From: an uncultured Arenicella sp. | Lineage (GTDB): Bacteria; Pseudomonadota; Gammaproteobacteria; Arenicellales; Arenicellaceae | DNA: 58,415 nt | Reading direction: 5' to 3' | NCBI GenBank assembly: GCA_938045295.1 | Contig: CALINO010000080.1 | Location: 1 to 58,415 of the forward strand | In this document: positions 37,616 to 44,893 of the stretch, in pieces | Layout: each line of letters begins with the position of its first letter | How positions within the stretch are numbered: the stretch's first letter is position 1 | Made by a program: the position numbers and the translations under genes | Notes under the pieces: generated by a model | Database searches by the model: none | Seen by the model: the letters and a program-made list of their open reading frames with translations, nothing else | What the model was told of the DNA's origin: nothing

Positions 37616-37647
37616 AATTGGTAGGCGCTCAACGTTGCCTACCAATT
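37616..37647 (-). terminator. Inverted repeat downstream of dps, possible attenuator
   Basis: AATTGGTAGGC (37616-37626) pairs with GCCTACCAATT (37637-37647), an 11-bp perfect stem. No strong T-run follows leftward, so read-through into the DUF502 gene is possible. Confidence 0.5.
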
Positions 37648-37679
37648 TAAAGGTGCTTATCCAATTTAAAGGTGCTTAT
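37642..37679. repeat. Perfect 19-bp tandem duplication at the 3' end of dps
   Basis: CCAATTTAAAGGTGCTTAT occurs twice in direct tandem (37642-37660 and 37661-37679). The second copy carries the dps stop codon. This is a recent slip or duplication event; the protein is unaffected. Confidence 0.9.
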
Positions 37680-38182
37680 TCAGCGATCAGCGACCTTAAC
37701 ATCCAGGCGTTTTCTTCATGCTGACCTATTCGTTCAGTCAGTAGGTCAGCTGTCTTTACATCATCGTGGGCTTCAGCCAATTTGACTACATCACGTATTT
37801 TTCGGCTAAGCGTTTCATTGTCGTTAACCAATACCTGTATCATTTCAACAGCGTTGGTGTAGTCAATATTGCTATCGATATAAGAAAGTTCAGACATTGT
37901 GCGCAAGCCGGCTGGCGCTTTAAACCCAAGAGCACGAATTCGTTCAGCGAGTTCGTCAATTGAATCGGCTAAATCCACATACTGCTCTTCGGTTAGCTTG
38001 TGAACACTGTAAAACATTGGTCCGACAACATTCCAATGCACGCCTTGAGTCTCAGAATAAAGTGCATAGCTGGTGGCCAAGATTAAGCCAAGTTGCTCAC
38101 TCAACTCCAAACGCTCATCACGCTCTATACCAGACTTGGTTGTTGTTTCTTTTAATGCAGCATTAATGTTGGGGGTTGTCAT
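37676..38182 (-). CDS. dps: Dps-family DNA-protection ferritin
   Basis: A 168-residue Dps with the ferroxidase helix GVHWNVVGPMFYSVHKLTEEQYVDLADSIDELAERI. I start at the ATG at 38182, where GGAG lies 6 bases upstream, not at an earlier in-frame start. Dps oxidises iron with peroxide and packs DNA in starving cells. It follows the DUF1328 gene within the sigma-54-linked csbD set. Confidence 0.9.
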   Translation of the reverse strand: MTTPNINAALKETTTKSGIERDERLELSEQLGLILATSYALYSETQGVHWNVVGPMFYSVHKLTEEQYVDLADSIDELAERIRALGFKAPAGLRTMSELSYIDSNIDYTNAVEMIQVLVNDNETLSRKIRDVVKLAEAHDDVKTADLLTERIGQHEENAWMLRSLIAE

Positions 38183-38224
38183 TTTTTCTCCGTAGTTAAG
38201 GTTATCTGATGATTGATTCACAAA

Positions 38225-38389
38225 TTACAGTTTGTTTTTTTTGCCTGTGATGAACAAAAAAATTGCAAAAATAATGCCAACCACAAACAGTCCGTATGCA
38301 ATTGACGATGCAGTACCAGCAATGCCTGAAAGACCAAGAGCGCCGGCGATGATAGCGATAATTAAGAAAATAAGTGCCCAATTAAACAT
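38225..38389 (-). CDS. DUF1328 (YtjA-like) small membrane protein
   Basis: A 54-residue protein, [22 protein letters not shown]..., ending [10 protein letters not shown]. It has two hydrophobic helices and the GLSGIAGTA hairpin typical of DUF1328. A GGAGG site precedes the ATG at 38389. Such proteins are often induced with csbD and dps in stress. It lies in the leftward unit driven by the csbD promoter. Confidence 0.88.
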   Translation of the reverse strand: MFNWALIFLIIAIIAGALGLSGIAGTASSIAYGLFVVGIIFAIFLFITGKKNKL

Positions 38390-38439
38390 GGAAAGCCTCC
38401 GTAATAAATTATAGGGTTGCGATAAGTTGGTTTATCCAA

Positions 38440-38640
38440 TTAAGAAATTTCTTTCAAAAATTCATCGATTCGTTCTTCAGCTTCTTCTTTAGTAATGCCG
38501 TATTTTTCTTGAACGACACCAGACAGTGAATCAATATCACCTTCTACTTGCATTAGCTCGTCGTCGGTCAACTCACCAAATTTAGACTTAAGATTGCCTT
38601 TAAGTTGCTTCCAGTTACCTTTAAGAATTTCTAAGTTCAT
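38440..38640 (-). CDS. CsbD-family stress protein
   Basis: A 66-residue CsbD protein beginning MNLEILKGNWKQLKGNLKSKFG. The short start at 38640 has GGAG 8 bases upstream; a longer frame adds 13 unlikely residues. CsbD proteins are general-stress markers of unknown mechanism. A sigma-54-type promoter lies 73-89 bases upstream, so this is likely the first gene of a leftward operon. Confidence 0.9.
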   Translation of the reverse strand: MNLEILKGNWKQLKGNLKSKFGELTDDELMQVEGDIDSLSGVVQEKYGITKEEAEERIDEFLKEIS

Positions 38641-38712
38641 GTTTATCTCCTGTATAAGATGTTGATCATGTAAGAGCAAAACAATTCATTACTCTCTGCT
38701 CAAATTACACTA

Positions 38713-38729
38713 AGCAGATACCGTGCCAA
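38713..38729 (-). promoter_or_regulatory. Sigma-54 (-24/-12) promoter for csbD
   Basis: The minus strand reads TTGGCACGGTATCTGCT. It has GG at -24 and GC at -12 with the required spacing (first G to first G 12 bases). It differs from consensus TTGGCACGNNNNTTGCT at one position. The predicted start is near 38702, giving a leader of about 60 bases. Confidence 0.8.
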
Positions 38730-38876
38730 CTCTTTCATTTTTGGATTGAAAAGAACATAAGATATTGTTTTATAAATATTTTTATTTTATCTTTTCAGTT
38801 TACTAAATCCTTTCTAACGTCACTCACAATCTGCATTTGGGCAAAACCCACGCCGTTTGTGGATAACCCCCAATTC

Positions 38877-38884
38877 ATTGGTGG
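38877..38884. promoter_or_regulatory. Possible activator site shared with the mscS-cti promoter
   Basis: ATTGGTGG here is the core of CCACCAATG on the minus strand. The same nine bases are at 44860-44868. Both are about 150 bases upstream of a -24 element, as expected for an enhancer site. Only two occurrences were noticed, so it is weak. Confidence 0.25.
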
Positions 38885-38955
38885 TAAGCAACCAGTATTT
38901 GAAATAGTTAAAAAGAAATTCGCCCTCACGCATTTGTTTAAGCCAATTTAAAACT

Positions 38956-38972
38956 TTGGCACGATGTTTGCT
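38956..38972 (+). promoter_or_regulatory. Sigma-54 (-24/-12) promoter for the yqjD-like operon
   Basis: The + strand reads TTGGCACGATGTTTGCT, an exact match to consensus TTGGCACGNNNNTTGCT. It faces away from the csbD promoter, leaving 226 bases of shared upstream DNA. The predicted start is near 38983 and the leader about 118 bases. Confidence 0.85.
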
Positions 38973-39101
38973 GATACTTAATCGAGAGCTAACATTAATT
39001 GCATGACCGTTCAAAAAATTAATTTATTTAACGTAGCGGCAACTCTCAAACATCAATATTTTTAACTTAACTAATTAACTTAACTAAATAGGAGAATAAT
39101 T

Positions 39102-39374
39102 TTGAGTAAACGAAACACCAACATTAAAGACGTAGCTGAGAAAGCACACAATGTAGTAGACAAAGCGGCAAGCGCAGCTGAAAAAGCAGAGCTAAAGGCA
39201 AGCCAAGCTTCTAACCAGGTGAAAGAGCGCGCTGAAGAAGCAATAGATTCAGTAAAAGAGGCTTCTGGTAATGCTCAGGATAAGGTGGTTTCTTATGTAA
39301 ATGAAAACCCGCTCAAATCGATCGGTATCGCCTTTGGCGCAGGTATCGTTGCCGCTGCGCTGCTACGAAAGTAA
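39102..39374 (+). CDS. DUF883/YqjD-ElaB-type membrane-anchored protein
   Basis: The 90-residue protein starts at a TTG (39102) behind AGGAG. It has an Ala/Lys/Glu-rich amphipathic helix (residues ~10-65) and a C-terminal helix ending in GIVAAALLRK, the anchor layout of YqjD/ElaB. In E. coli such proteins tether ribosomes to the membrane in stationary phase. It is the first gene after a consensus sigma-54 promoter. Confidence 0.85.
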   Translation: MSKRNTNIKDVAEKAHNVVDKAASAAEKAELKASQASNQVKERAEEAIDSVKEASGNAQDKVVSYVNENPLKSIGIAFGAGIVAAALLRK

Positions 39375-39425
39375 ACCACACACGTCTGACACGACTATCC
39401 AACCACAATTGTTTAGGTGACACAC

Positions 39426-39800
39426 TTGAGTGAAGACAAAAACATGACTGAAGATCAATCTGTCGATTTTTCATTTTTGCAACATACGAATGAAGCATAC
39501 AAATATGCTGTCGGTTACGCTTCGGCCTTGGTGACGCTTGTCGTCGCCGAGGCCAAACTCGCCTTAGCTAATATTATTTTAGTGGCAATGCTTTCCATTA
39601 TCGCCATTATATTAATTTGCTCGACATGGGCTTTAACCTGCTTTGCCGCTGCCTCTTGGTTAATTGCCATAGCAGGCCTGAGCACTTGGGCAGCAAGTTT
39701 GTGTGTCGCCTTGATGAACCTATTATTGCTTTTACCAACAACCTATATTGCCTTAAGCTTACTGAGAAGCATAAAAATTGAGGGAATATCAAATAATTAG
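39426..39800 (+). CDS. YqjE-like (holin superfamily-type) membrane protein
   Basis: The product (about 124 residues) has two pairs of membrane helices, near residues 30-70 and 75-115. Its place after the YqjD-like gene suggests the YqjE role. The start is probably the TTG at 39426 with AGGTGA five bases upstream; GTG at 39417 and ATG at 39444 are alternatives. Function unknown beyond membrane integration. Confidence 0.7.
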   Translation: MSEDKNMTEDQSVDFSFLQHTNEAYKYAVGYASALVTLVVAEAKLALANIILVAMLSIIAIILICSTWALTCFAAASWLIAIAGLSTWAASLCVALMNLLLLLPTTYIALSLLRSIKIEGISNN

Positions 39801-39835
39801 GGCAATTATAAACACAAAAAAAATCATCGACTATT

Positions 39836-40309
39836 ATGAAAATTTTTGAACTAAGAAACGAAATACGTGAAAGCCGGCAAAGAGCAGAGAGCGAACGCAC
39901 TGCGTTGCGAGACAGCATGGTTAGAGCTAAGCAAGCCTTGCATGAAAACGCAACATCGGGCACGACACTCGCCTCTTCTTTTGCGGCAGGTGCGATTACT
40001 GGTTGGCTAACAATGGGGGCTACTAAAAAGCAAACCATGAAAAATCCACCACCACAAAGCGTTAAAACCGACTCCAATAATGCTGACCCGATAAACGCCG
40101 AAAACATAAACGTTGAGGTTAAAAGCAATTCGTTTTTGTCTGATTTTTTTTCTCAAACTCAAGCCATGGTATTAAGCCTACTAGCCGCAGAAGCCAGCCG
40201 AGTGACTAGTGACTTTTTGAAAGACACGGATTTATCTGGTGCAACTAACAACAGTCGTGCTGAAGCCAGCCATAATCCTGGATCAGCTGGTCAAGAAATC
40301 AGCAAATAA
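39836..40309 (+). CDS. Third gene of the YqjD/YqjE module (unknown)
   Basis: A 157-residue protein. Its N-terminus (MKIFELRNEIRESRQRAESERTAL) is a basic helix, then a Gly/Ala-rich hydrophobic stretch (SSFAAGAITGWLTMG), then a low-complexity linker and a second weak hydrophobic segment. Its position matches yqjK of E. coli, but I see no clear sequence match. Confidence 0.55.
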   Translation: MKIFELRNEIRESRQRAESERTALRDSMVRAKQALHENATSGTTLASSFAAGAITGWLTMGATKKQTMKNPPPQSVKTDSNNADPINAENINVEVKSNSFLSDFFSQTQAMVLSLLAAEASRVTSDFLKDTDLSGATNNSRAEASHNPGSAGQEISK

Positions 40310-40365
40310 AAGGACAGTTAGTTTTGCTAGAAAAAGGTTTCGAGCCATAAATAAGATGCTTTGCT

Positions 40366-42756
40366 TTAGTGGTTTTCCAGCTTATTTAAATCTAAAACAC
40401 CATAATCAATATTACTGAATTTTTTAAAACCATGATCGAATCGGTCAAACACGGCCCAAAAATTCGGATCAGTCCGGTGTAAACCGTAAACGTCAAACAG
40501 TAATCGGTAGTCTTCATCCGTTTCCAGGCTTTGTAACTGTCGGCTAAAATCGCTGATTTGACTAATATCAAGTGTCATAAACGCATTGGGCCTGGGCCCA
40601 ACCATGCCAGGCAATACTGTCAAGCTGGTTTCATCGGGTTCGATGGTAAGCGTTTCAAATAAAATGGATGTGTTGTTCAAATGTCCCCGATTCTTAAGCA
40701 TTGTAAGGTAATACTGTTGACCCTCAGCTTCAATTTCTATCATCGTCACTTCTGGCAAATAATCAAAAGACGCGCTTTGTAGGGCCTGTAATTGCAAGAA
40801 TATGTTGATCATATCTTTGGGGTATTGGTATGCCGGATTGGTTATATCGAAACGTGATGAAACAACCGCTGATAACTGTTTTTCAATTTCATTTAATAAT
40901 TGGTCTTTTGCTTTATGACTTGCGATGTTTGTACGTTCTTCAATCGCCGGTTCTAATGCTTGGTTTAAATCGGTTAAGCTCAAAAAGTTTTCGATTCGAC
41001 TGTCCGCTCCACGATACCAATGCTTACGAAGATCAATACGTTGTTTATGGGGCAACATAAGCAAGAAGAGTGACTCCCCTTCCATGCGTAAGAAATCCAT
41101 GTAAATTCGAGACAATAAGTTGTGACTAATGTTGCCATACACATCGTAACCGGCCACTAAGAGATAGTGAATTCTCTCAAGTAGCGGATAATCGATGACC
41201 CAAACTGTTTTGGGTTTTGCACCGGAAAGCCCTTTGTGTACAGTCGCATTATCAAAATGTCGATATATCGTCAGAGCAGCATTACTATTCGTGCCGTCGC
41301 CATCCCATAAGACATTGATATTAAAAGCCCCTTCGTCATTGACGTTACGTTTAAGAAACTCACGGCGTTGTTTTAAGAACGCCTGCTCTTTGTCGGCAAA
41401 TTCATCCCATGAATCAAATAGGTCTAGCGTGTCTTCTTTCTCTGCAGGTAAATCTAAATTATTTTGCGCCAAAGTTAGAAACGCATTCATCTCAGGGCCT
41501 GATTGATATTCAGGGTCGATAAAAAACACCCAAAATTGCTCGTTAATAACATTAACCGCCGATTGCCCTTTACAAACAGGACCTTTTATAAATCCCTTAA
41601 CCGTATAATTGGCTTCGTCCAACATAAAGCGATAACGTGACTCAGCGGGTAATTCTTGAAAAGTGATGAACGGGTTTGATGCAGTTTTTATGTCGTAGCT
41701 CGGTAAGGTGGTCACATCAAAATCGGCTTGATAAAACCACTGCTGCCATTTATCAAACTTTGCCTCGTCTAGACGATATGGCATGTGTGTTTTAGCCACC
41801 GTTGTTTCTTTATTTAGACGAAGTCGGTAATAGACTTTGTCTACTCCTGGGTGATCAAATGGGCGACGTGTGGCGATGACATCAACAGGTTCGCCAACAT
41901 TAGTAGAAGACCGAACCAGTTGAAAGTATCGACCAGGCTCACCATTACCAAAATAGAGACTGGCAAGGAATAAGTGCTCATAAATATATCTTGCTATTAA
42001 CTGTGATTTTACAGTTGGTTGGTTGAGCAATGTTTCCCATTGATTAATTAACTTTTTCTCCTTCGGAGTTAAACTGTAGTCAGTGTCATCATTAGCTCCT
42101 TGTTTTACCCAATCAGATAATAAATTTGCCTGTTCTTCATTTAAAGAAGGCAAGGCATAAGGCATGCCTTGTTGAGGATAATCATGGGCATAATTCATAA
42201 ACTCTGAGTGATTACTCGCACACTGCCACTCTTGACTGTCATCAATAGGGACTTCGTAAGCGTCACCAGAGCGGATTGGCGCCTCTTTTGCCTTTAATTC
42301 AAGCATACCGAGTAAGGATGAAAAGCGTTGTGCTTGGCTAGAAGAGTCGCTTGCTGCCGGAGAATTCAATATTGAGTCAAACCCTTGTTCTCGCCATTGG
42401 CTTTCGCTCTTAGCGTCGAAAAACAAACGACTTAATTTGCCCTCTTTCAGGCTTTTATGTTGATAAACCCGTTGCTTGGTCGTGCCTCTCTCAATTCCCG
42501 CATGGGCGGTTAACTTGACCTGACAAGGTGCATCATAACAAGCATGACAGGCAACACAGCGTGAATCGAATATGGGTTTTACCTGATTTTCAAAGCTGAT
42601 AGCGGTCTTATTGATGGGCGCGTCTACCTCAATAAGACCAAGTTGGCGATCTTGTTCATCAGGGGATGAGCAAGCGGACAACATCAAGGCTAGAACAACA
42701 AGAATTGTATGTTGTTGTTTTAGAATTACGTTAACTATTGCTTTTTTTAATATCAT
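40366..42756 (-). CDS. cti: Fatty acid cis/trans isomerase
   Basis: A 796-residue protein with a signal and lipobox (LMLSAC, Cys29). A haem c-type motif CVACH (Cys67, Cys70) sits in DSRCVACHACYDAPCQVKL. Cti converts cis to trans unsaturated phospholipid acyl chains in the periplasm, stiffening the membrane under solvent or heat stress. The start at 42756 has GGAGA five bases upstream; longer frames to 42858 lack support. It overlaps the mscS gene by 26 bases, so the two are coupled behind one sigma-54 promoter. Confidence 0.92.
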   Translation of the reverse strand: MILKKAIVNVILKQQHTILVVLALMLSACSSPDEQDRQLGLIEVDAPINKTAISFENQVKPIFDSRCVACHACYDAPCQVKLTAHAGIERGTTKQRVYQHKSLKEGKLSRLFFDAKSESQWREQGFDSILNSPAASDSSSQAQRFSSLLGMLELKAKEAPIRSGDAYEVPIDDSQEWQCASNHSEFMNYAHDYPQQGMPYALPSLNEEQANLLSDWVKQGANDDTDYSLTPKEKKLINQWETLLNQPTVKSQLIARYIYEHLFLASLYFGNGEPGRYFQLVRSSTNVGEPVDVIATRRPFDHPGVDKVYYRLRLNKETTVAKTHMPYRLDEAKFDKWQQWFYQADFDVTTLPSYDIKTASNPFITFQELPAESRYRFMLDEANYTVKGFIKGPVCKGQSAVNVINEQFWVFFIDPEYQSGPEMNAFLTLAQNNLDLPAEKEDTLDLFDSWDEFADKEQAFLKQRREFLKRNVNDEGAFNINVLWDGDGTNSNAALTIYRHFDNATVHKGLSGAKPKTVWVIDYPLLERIHYLLVAGYDVYGNISHNLLSRIYMDFLRMEGESLFLLMLPHKQRIDLRKHWYRGADSRIENFLSLTDLNQALEPAIEERTNIASHKAKDQLLNEIEKQLSAVVSSRFDITNPAYQYPKDMINIFLQLQALQSASFDYLPEVTMIEIEAEGQQYYLTMLKNRGHLNNTSILFETLTIEPDETSLTVLPGMVGPRPNAFMTLDISQISDFSRQLQSLETDEDYRLLFDVYGLHRTDPNFWAVFDRFDHGFKKFSNIDYGVLDLNKLENH

Positions 42757-44473
42757 CGAATTCTCCAGCTTTGTCATCACTAACGTTAGCCTGATGCACT
42801 GTGAGTTGCGGAAAGGGTATTCCCCAACCGTGTTCATTACATACCATAACGCAAGCACGTTGAATTCGGCGTTTTATTTTATTGTAATATTGCGCGGCCT
42901 GCGTATCGAATTTGGCCAACATTAAATAATTTAATGAAGAGTCACCTGCAGAATGAAAATCGGCGTCGATAGCTATGACATGAGGCTCAATTTCTGTGTC
43001 TTTAAATGAAACCTCTATTCCCTCTTTGAAAGCATTTTCGATAACGCTTGGAGACACCGTCTGAGTGGCGTAATCGATCCCAAATGACACACTTATGCGA
43101 AAAGCGTCTGCGCGGCTTATATTTGGGAACCCACGCTCATAATATTCAGCTGTCGGCATTGTATAAGAAATAGAGTTCAAATCTCGCAGCTCAACCACAT
43201 CAATAGTTTGCTTTATAACTTGCTCAGGATTTCCATCCTCACCTAAGACCCAATCACCTTCCGAACTGGGGAACCACGGCTCATTGTTATAAGGCCGTGA
43301 GATCATGTCATGCATGTGGCTAATTGGAATGCGAATGCTGCCTTGTATCTCAGGATTAACAAACCTAGAGTTCACATTAATTGAATTAACTTTCCATGGT
43401 ATGCCGTTGTAAACAATTCTTTCTCGTTCACGAATACCGCCTACATTAAGTAAAATACGCCCTTCGGTTATATATTTTGGTAGTAGATTTTTTAACGCCA
43501 GCGCAAGCCCTATAAACACCACCACCATAACAGCCAGCAGCAATAAATCTTGACGAAAATACAAGACCAACATAACCGCTACTGCGATTAATATACCAGT
43601 AAGTAAACGGTAACCATACGCCGCCAATCGATAACGAGTTTTAACGCTGTTGCCTGAACTTTGTTTTGTGCGCTTTCGAATTAGCCACAAAAAAGTTTTC
43701 ATTAAACCCAGTACTGCGAACGCGGCCGCAAATGAAAATACTAATGTGAGCCCTCTACCAGACGCAAAGTCAGACAGGTTTTGTTTTAAAATCTCCATCC
43801 ATGAAATGTCTTTACCTTCAAGGCTATCTAACTGATAACTTGCCAGCTGGATTTCTCGTTCTAAATCTACTCGTCTATTCTCCCAGTCTTGTTGCACAGC
43901 AGCCAATTTCTGGCTCACTGTTTTCGAGTCAGCTTCGTTTAATAATTGTTTAACCGAACTAATGGCTTCTAACGAAGCTTGCAGAGCTGCCTCTTTATCA
44001 GAAATCACACGGCGGAGGTTCTCAATTTTTCTTGGCTTTTCAGTTAAACTTTTAACATTTTCGATAAGTGGTTTAACAATAGTAAGTAATTCCTCCCGCC
44101 AATTGAACTTACCTTCTTCCACTCCAAATACGGATAAATCAATACCTCCGATAGCAATTTGTTCAAAGGTTTTTTCTAATAACTCTATGTCTATTGCTAA
44201 GCTCTCTAACTCCGCTTTCAGCTGTTCTTGTTGTGCTTCAGAGCTTTGTTTAAGTTTTAGCCTTAGCGACCTCCTCTCTGAAATTTTAGCATCAAGCGAA
44301 GATTGAATATCACGCAACTGTTCAACAGCTTCAACATTTAGCTCATCTTTAAGCGACTGTTGAGTTGAATTGACGGCCGTAATCTCTTTACTGCTTTGCT
44401 CATCAGCAAAGACTGGGCAAGGAATAAAAGTAACAATTAAAACAGCTAAGAAAGAGTGAAAAATGTATTTCAT
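42731..44473 (-). CDS. MscS-like channel with periplasmic coiled coil (paralogue)
   Basis: A 580-residue paralogue of 32477-34174, same layout: signal peptide, coiled coil (about residues 35-215), membrane helices, MscS domain (GLALALKNLLPKYITEGRILLNVGG, IVYNGIPWKVNSINV, RIPISHMHDMISRP), and the shared C-terminal ending CNEHGWGIPFPQLTVH. It is the first gene of the mscS-cti unit. A tension-gated channel paired with a lipid isomerase is a coherent membrane-stress operon. Confidence 0.83.
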   Translation of the reverse strand: MKYIFHSFLAVLIVTFIPCPVFADEQSSKEITAVNSTQQSLKDELNVEAVEQLRDIQSSLDAKISERRSLRLKLKQSSEAQQEQLKAELESLAIDIELLEKTFEQIAIGGIDLSVFGVEEGKFNWREELLTIVKPLIENVKSLTEKPRKIENLRRVISDKEAALQASLEAISSVKQLLNEADSKTVSQKLAAVQQDWENRRVDLEREIQLASYQLDSLEGKDISWMEILKQNLSDFASGRGLTLVFSFAAAFAVLGLMKTFLWLIRKRTKQSSGNSVKTRYRLAAYGYRLLTGILIAVAVMLVLYFRQDLLLLAVMVVVFIGLALALKNLLPKYITEGRILLNVGGIRERERIVYNGIPWKVNSINVNSRFVNPEIQGSIRIPISHMHDMISRPYNNEPWFPSSEGDWVLGEDGNPEQVIKQTIDVVELRDLNSISYTMPTAEYYERGFPNISRADAFRISVSFGIDYATQTVSPSVIENAFKEGIEVSFKDTEIEPHVIAIDADFHSAGDSSLNYLMLAKFDTQAAQYYNKIKRRIQRACVMVCNEHGWGIPFPQLTVHQANVSDDKAGEFDDIKKSNS

Positions 44474-44686
44474 AATAGTTTTGATCTAAAGCTCTGTGAT
44501 TGGGTGAGTTACAAAATAAAACCGTTTATTGAATATCTGCGAAAGCATCAAAAAACGATGACACTGCGTTGGAAAACTCACAGGGTGGAATACCGTTGAG
44601 TCAATAAACAACCGAAGTATGTTATCCAGAGTGATTAACAGTTTTGATGGATTTCGTATAAAAGTAGGCATAGTCACTTTTTTAAA

Positions 44687-44703
44687 AGCAATACGCATGC
44701 CAA
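44687..44703 (-). promoter_or_regulatory. Sigma-54 (-24/-12) promoter for mscS-cti
   Basis: The minus strand reads TTGGCATGCGTATTGCT, with GG and GC at the correct 12-base spacing and one mismatch from consensus (ACG to ATG). The predicted start is near 44676, about 200 bases before the gene. Confidence 0.8.
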
Positions 44704-44847
44704 CTACACAGAGAGAACGGAGTTGATTTTTTATGATTAAAAATCAATAACTTAAAAATTAAATCGAATGCAATTTCGTGTAGTCGGTATCTTTTGATAT
44801 CGAATCGTTATTGAGTCGGTGAAAAATATTGGGGGATTTAAACTGCC

Positions 44848-44869
44848 ACTGGTTGAGAACCACCAATGG
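44848..44869. promoter_or_regulatory. Candidate enhancer site upstream of the mscS-cti promoter
   Basis: The sequence CACTGGTTGAGAACCACCAATG holds the inverted repeat TGGTT-GAG-AACCA and the nonamer CCACCAATG shared with 38876-38884. It is about 150 bases upstream of the -24 element. Confidence 0.3.
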
Positions 44870-44893
44870 TCTCATATTGCAACCCAATGGCTT

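Larger units (their letters stand above)
44474..44893. other. Leader and promoter region of mscS-cti
   Basis: The 420 bases contain the sigma-54 promoter (44687-44703) and a TGGTTGAGAACCA inverted repeat near 44849-44862. No supported gene; a 70-codon minus-strand frame here overlaps the promoter and is rejected. Confidence 0.55.

Noticed and set aside
38820-39014. 64-codon minus-strand ORF between csbD and the yqjD-like gene
   Set aside because: It starts at a TTG without a ribosome-binding site and lies over the yqjD sigma-54 promoter and the shared upstream region.
44486-44698. 70-codon minus-strand ORF upstream of mscS
   Set aside because: It starts within the sigma-54 promoter and lies in the leader; no ribosome-binding site or family likeness was seen.
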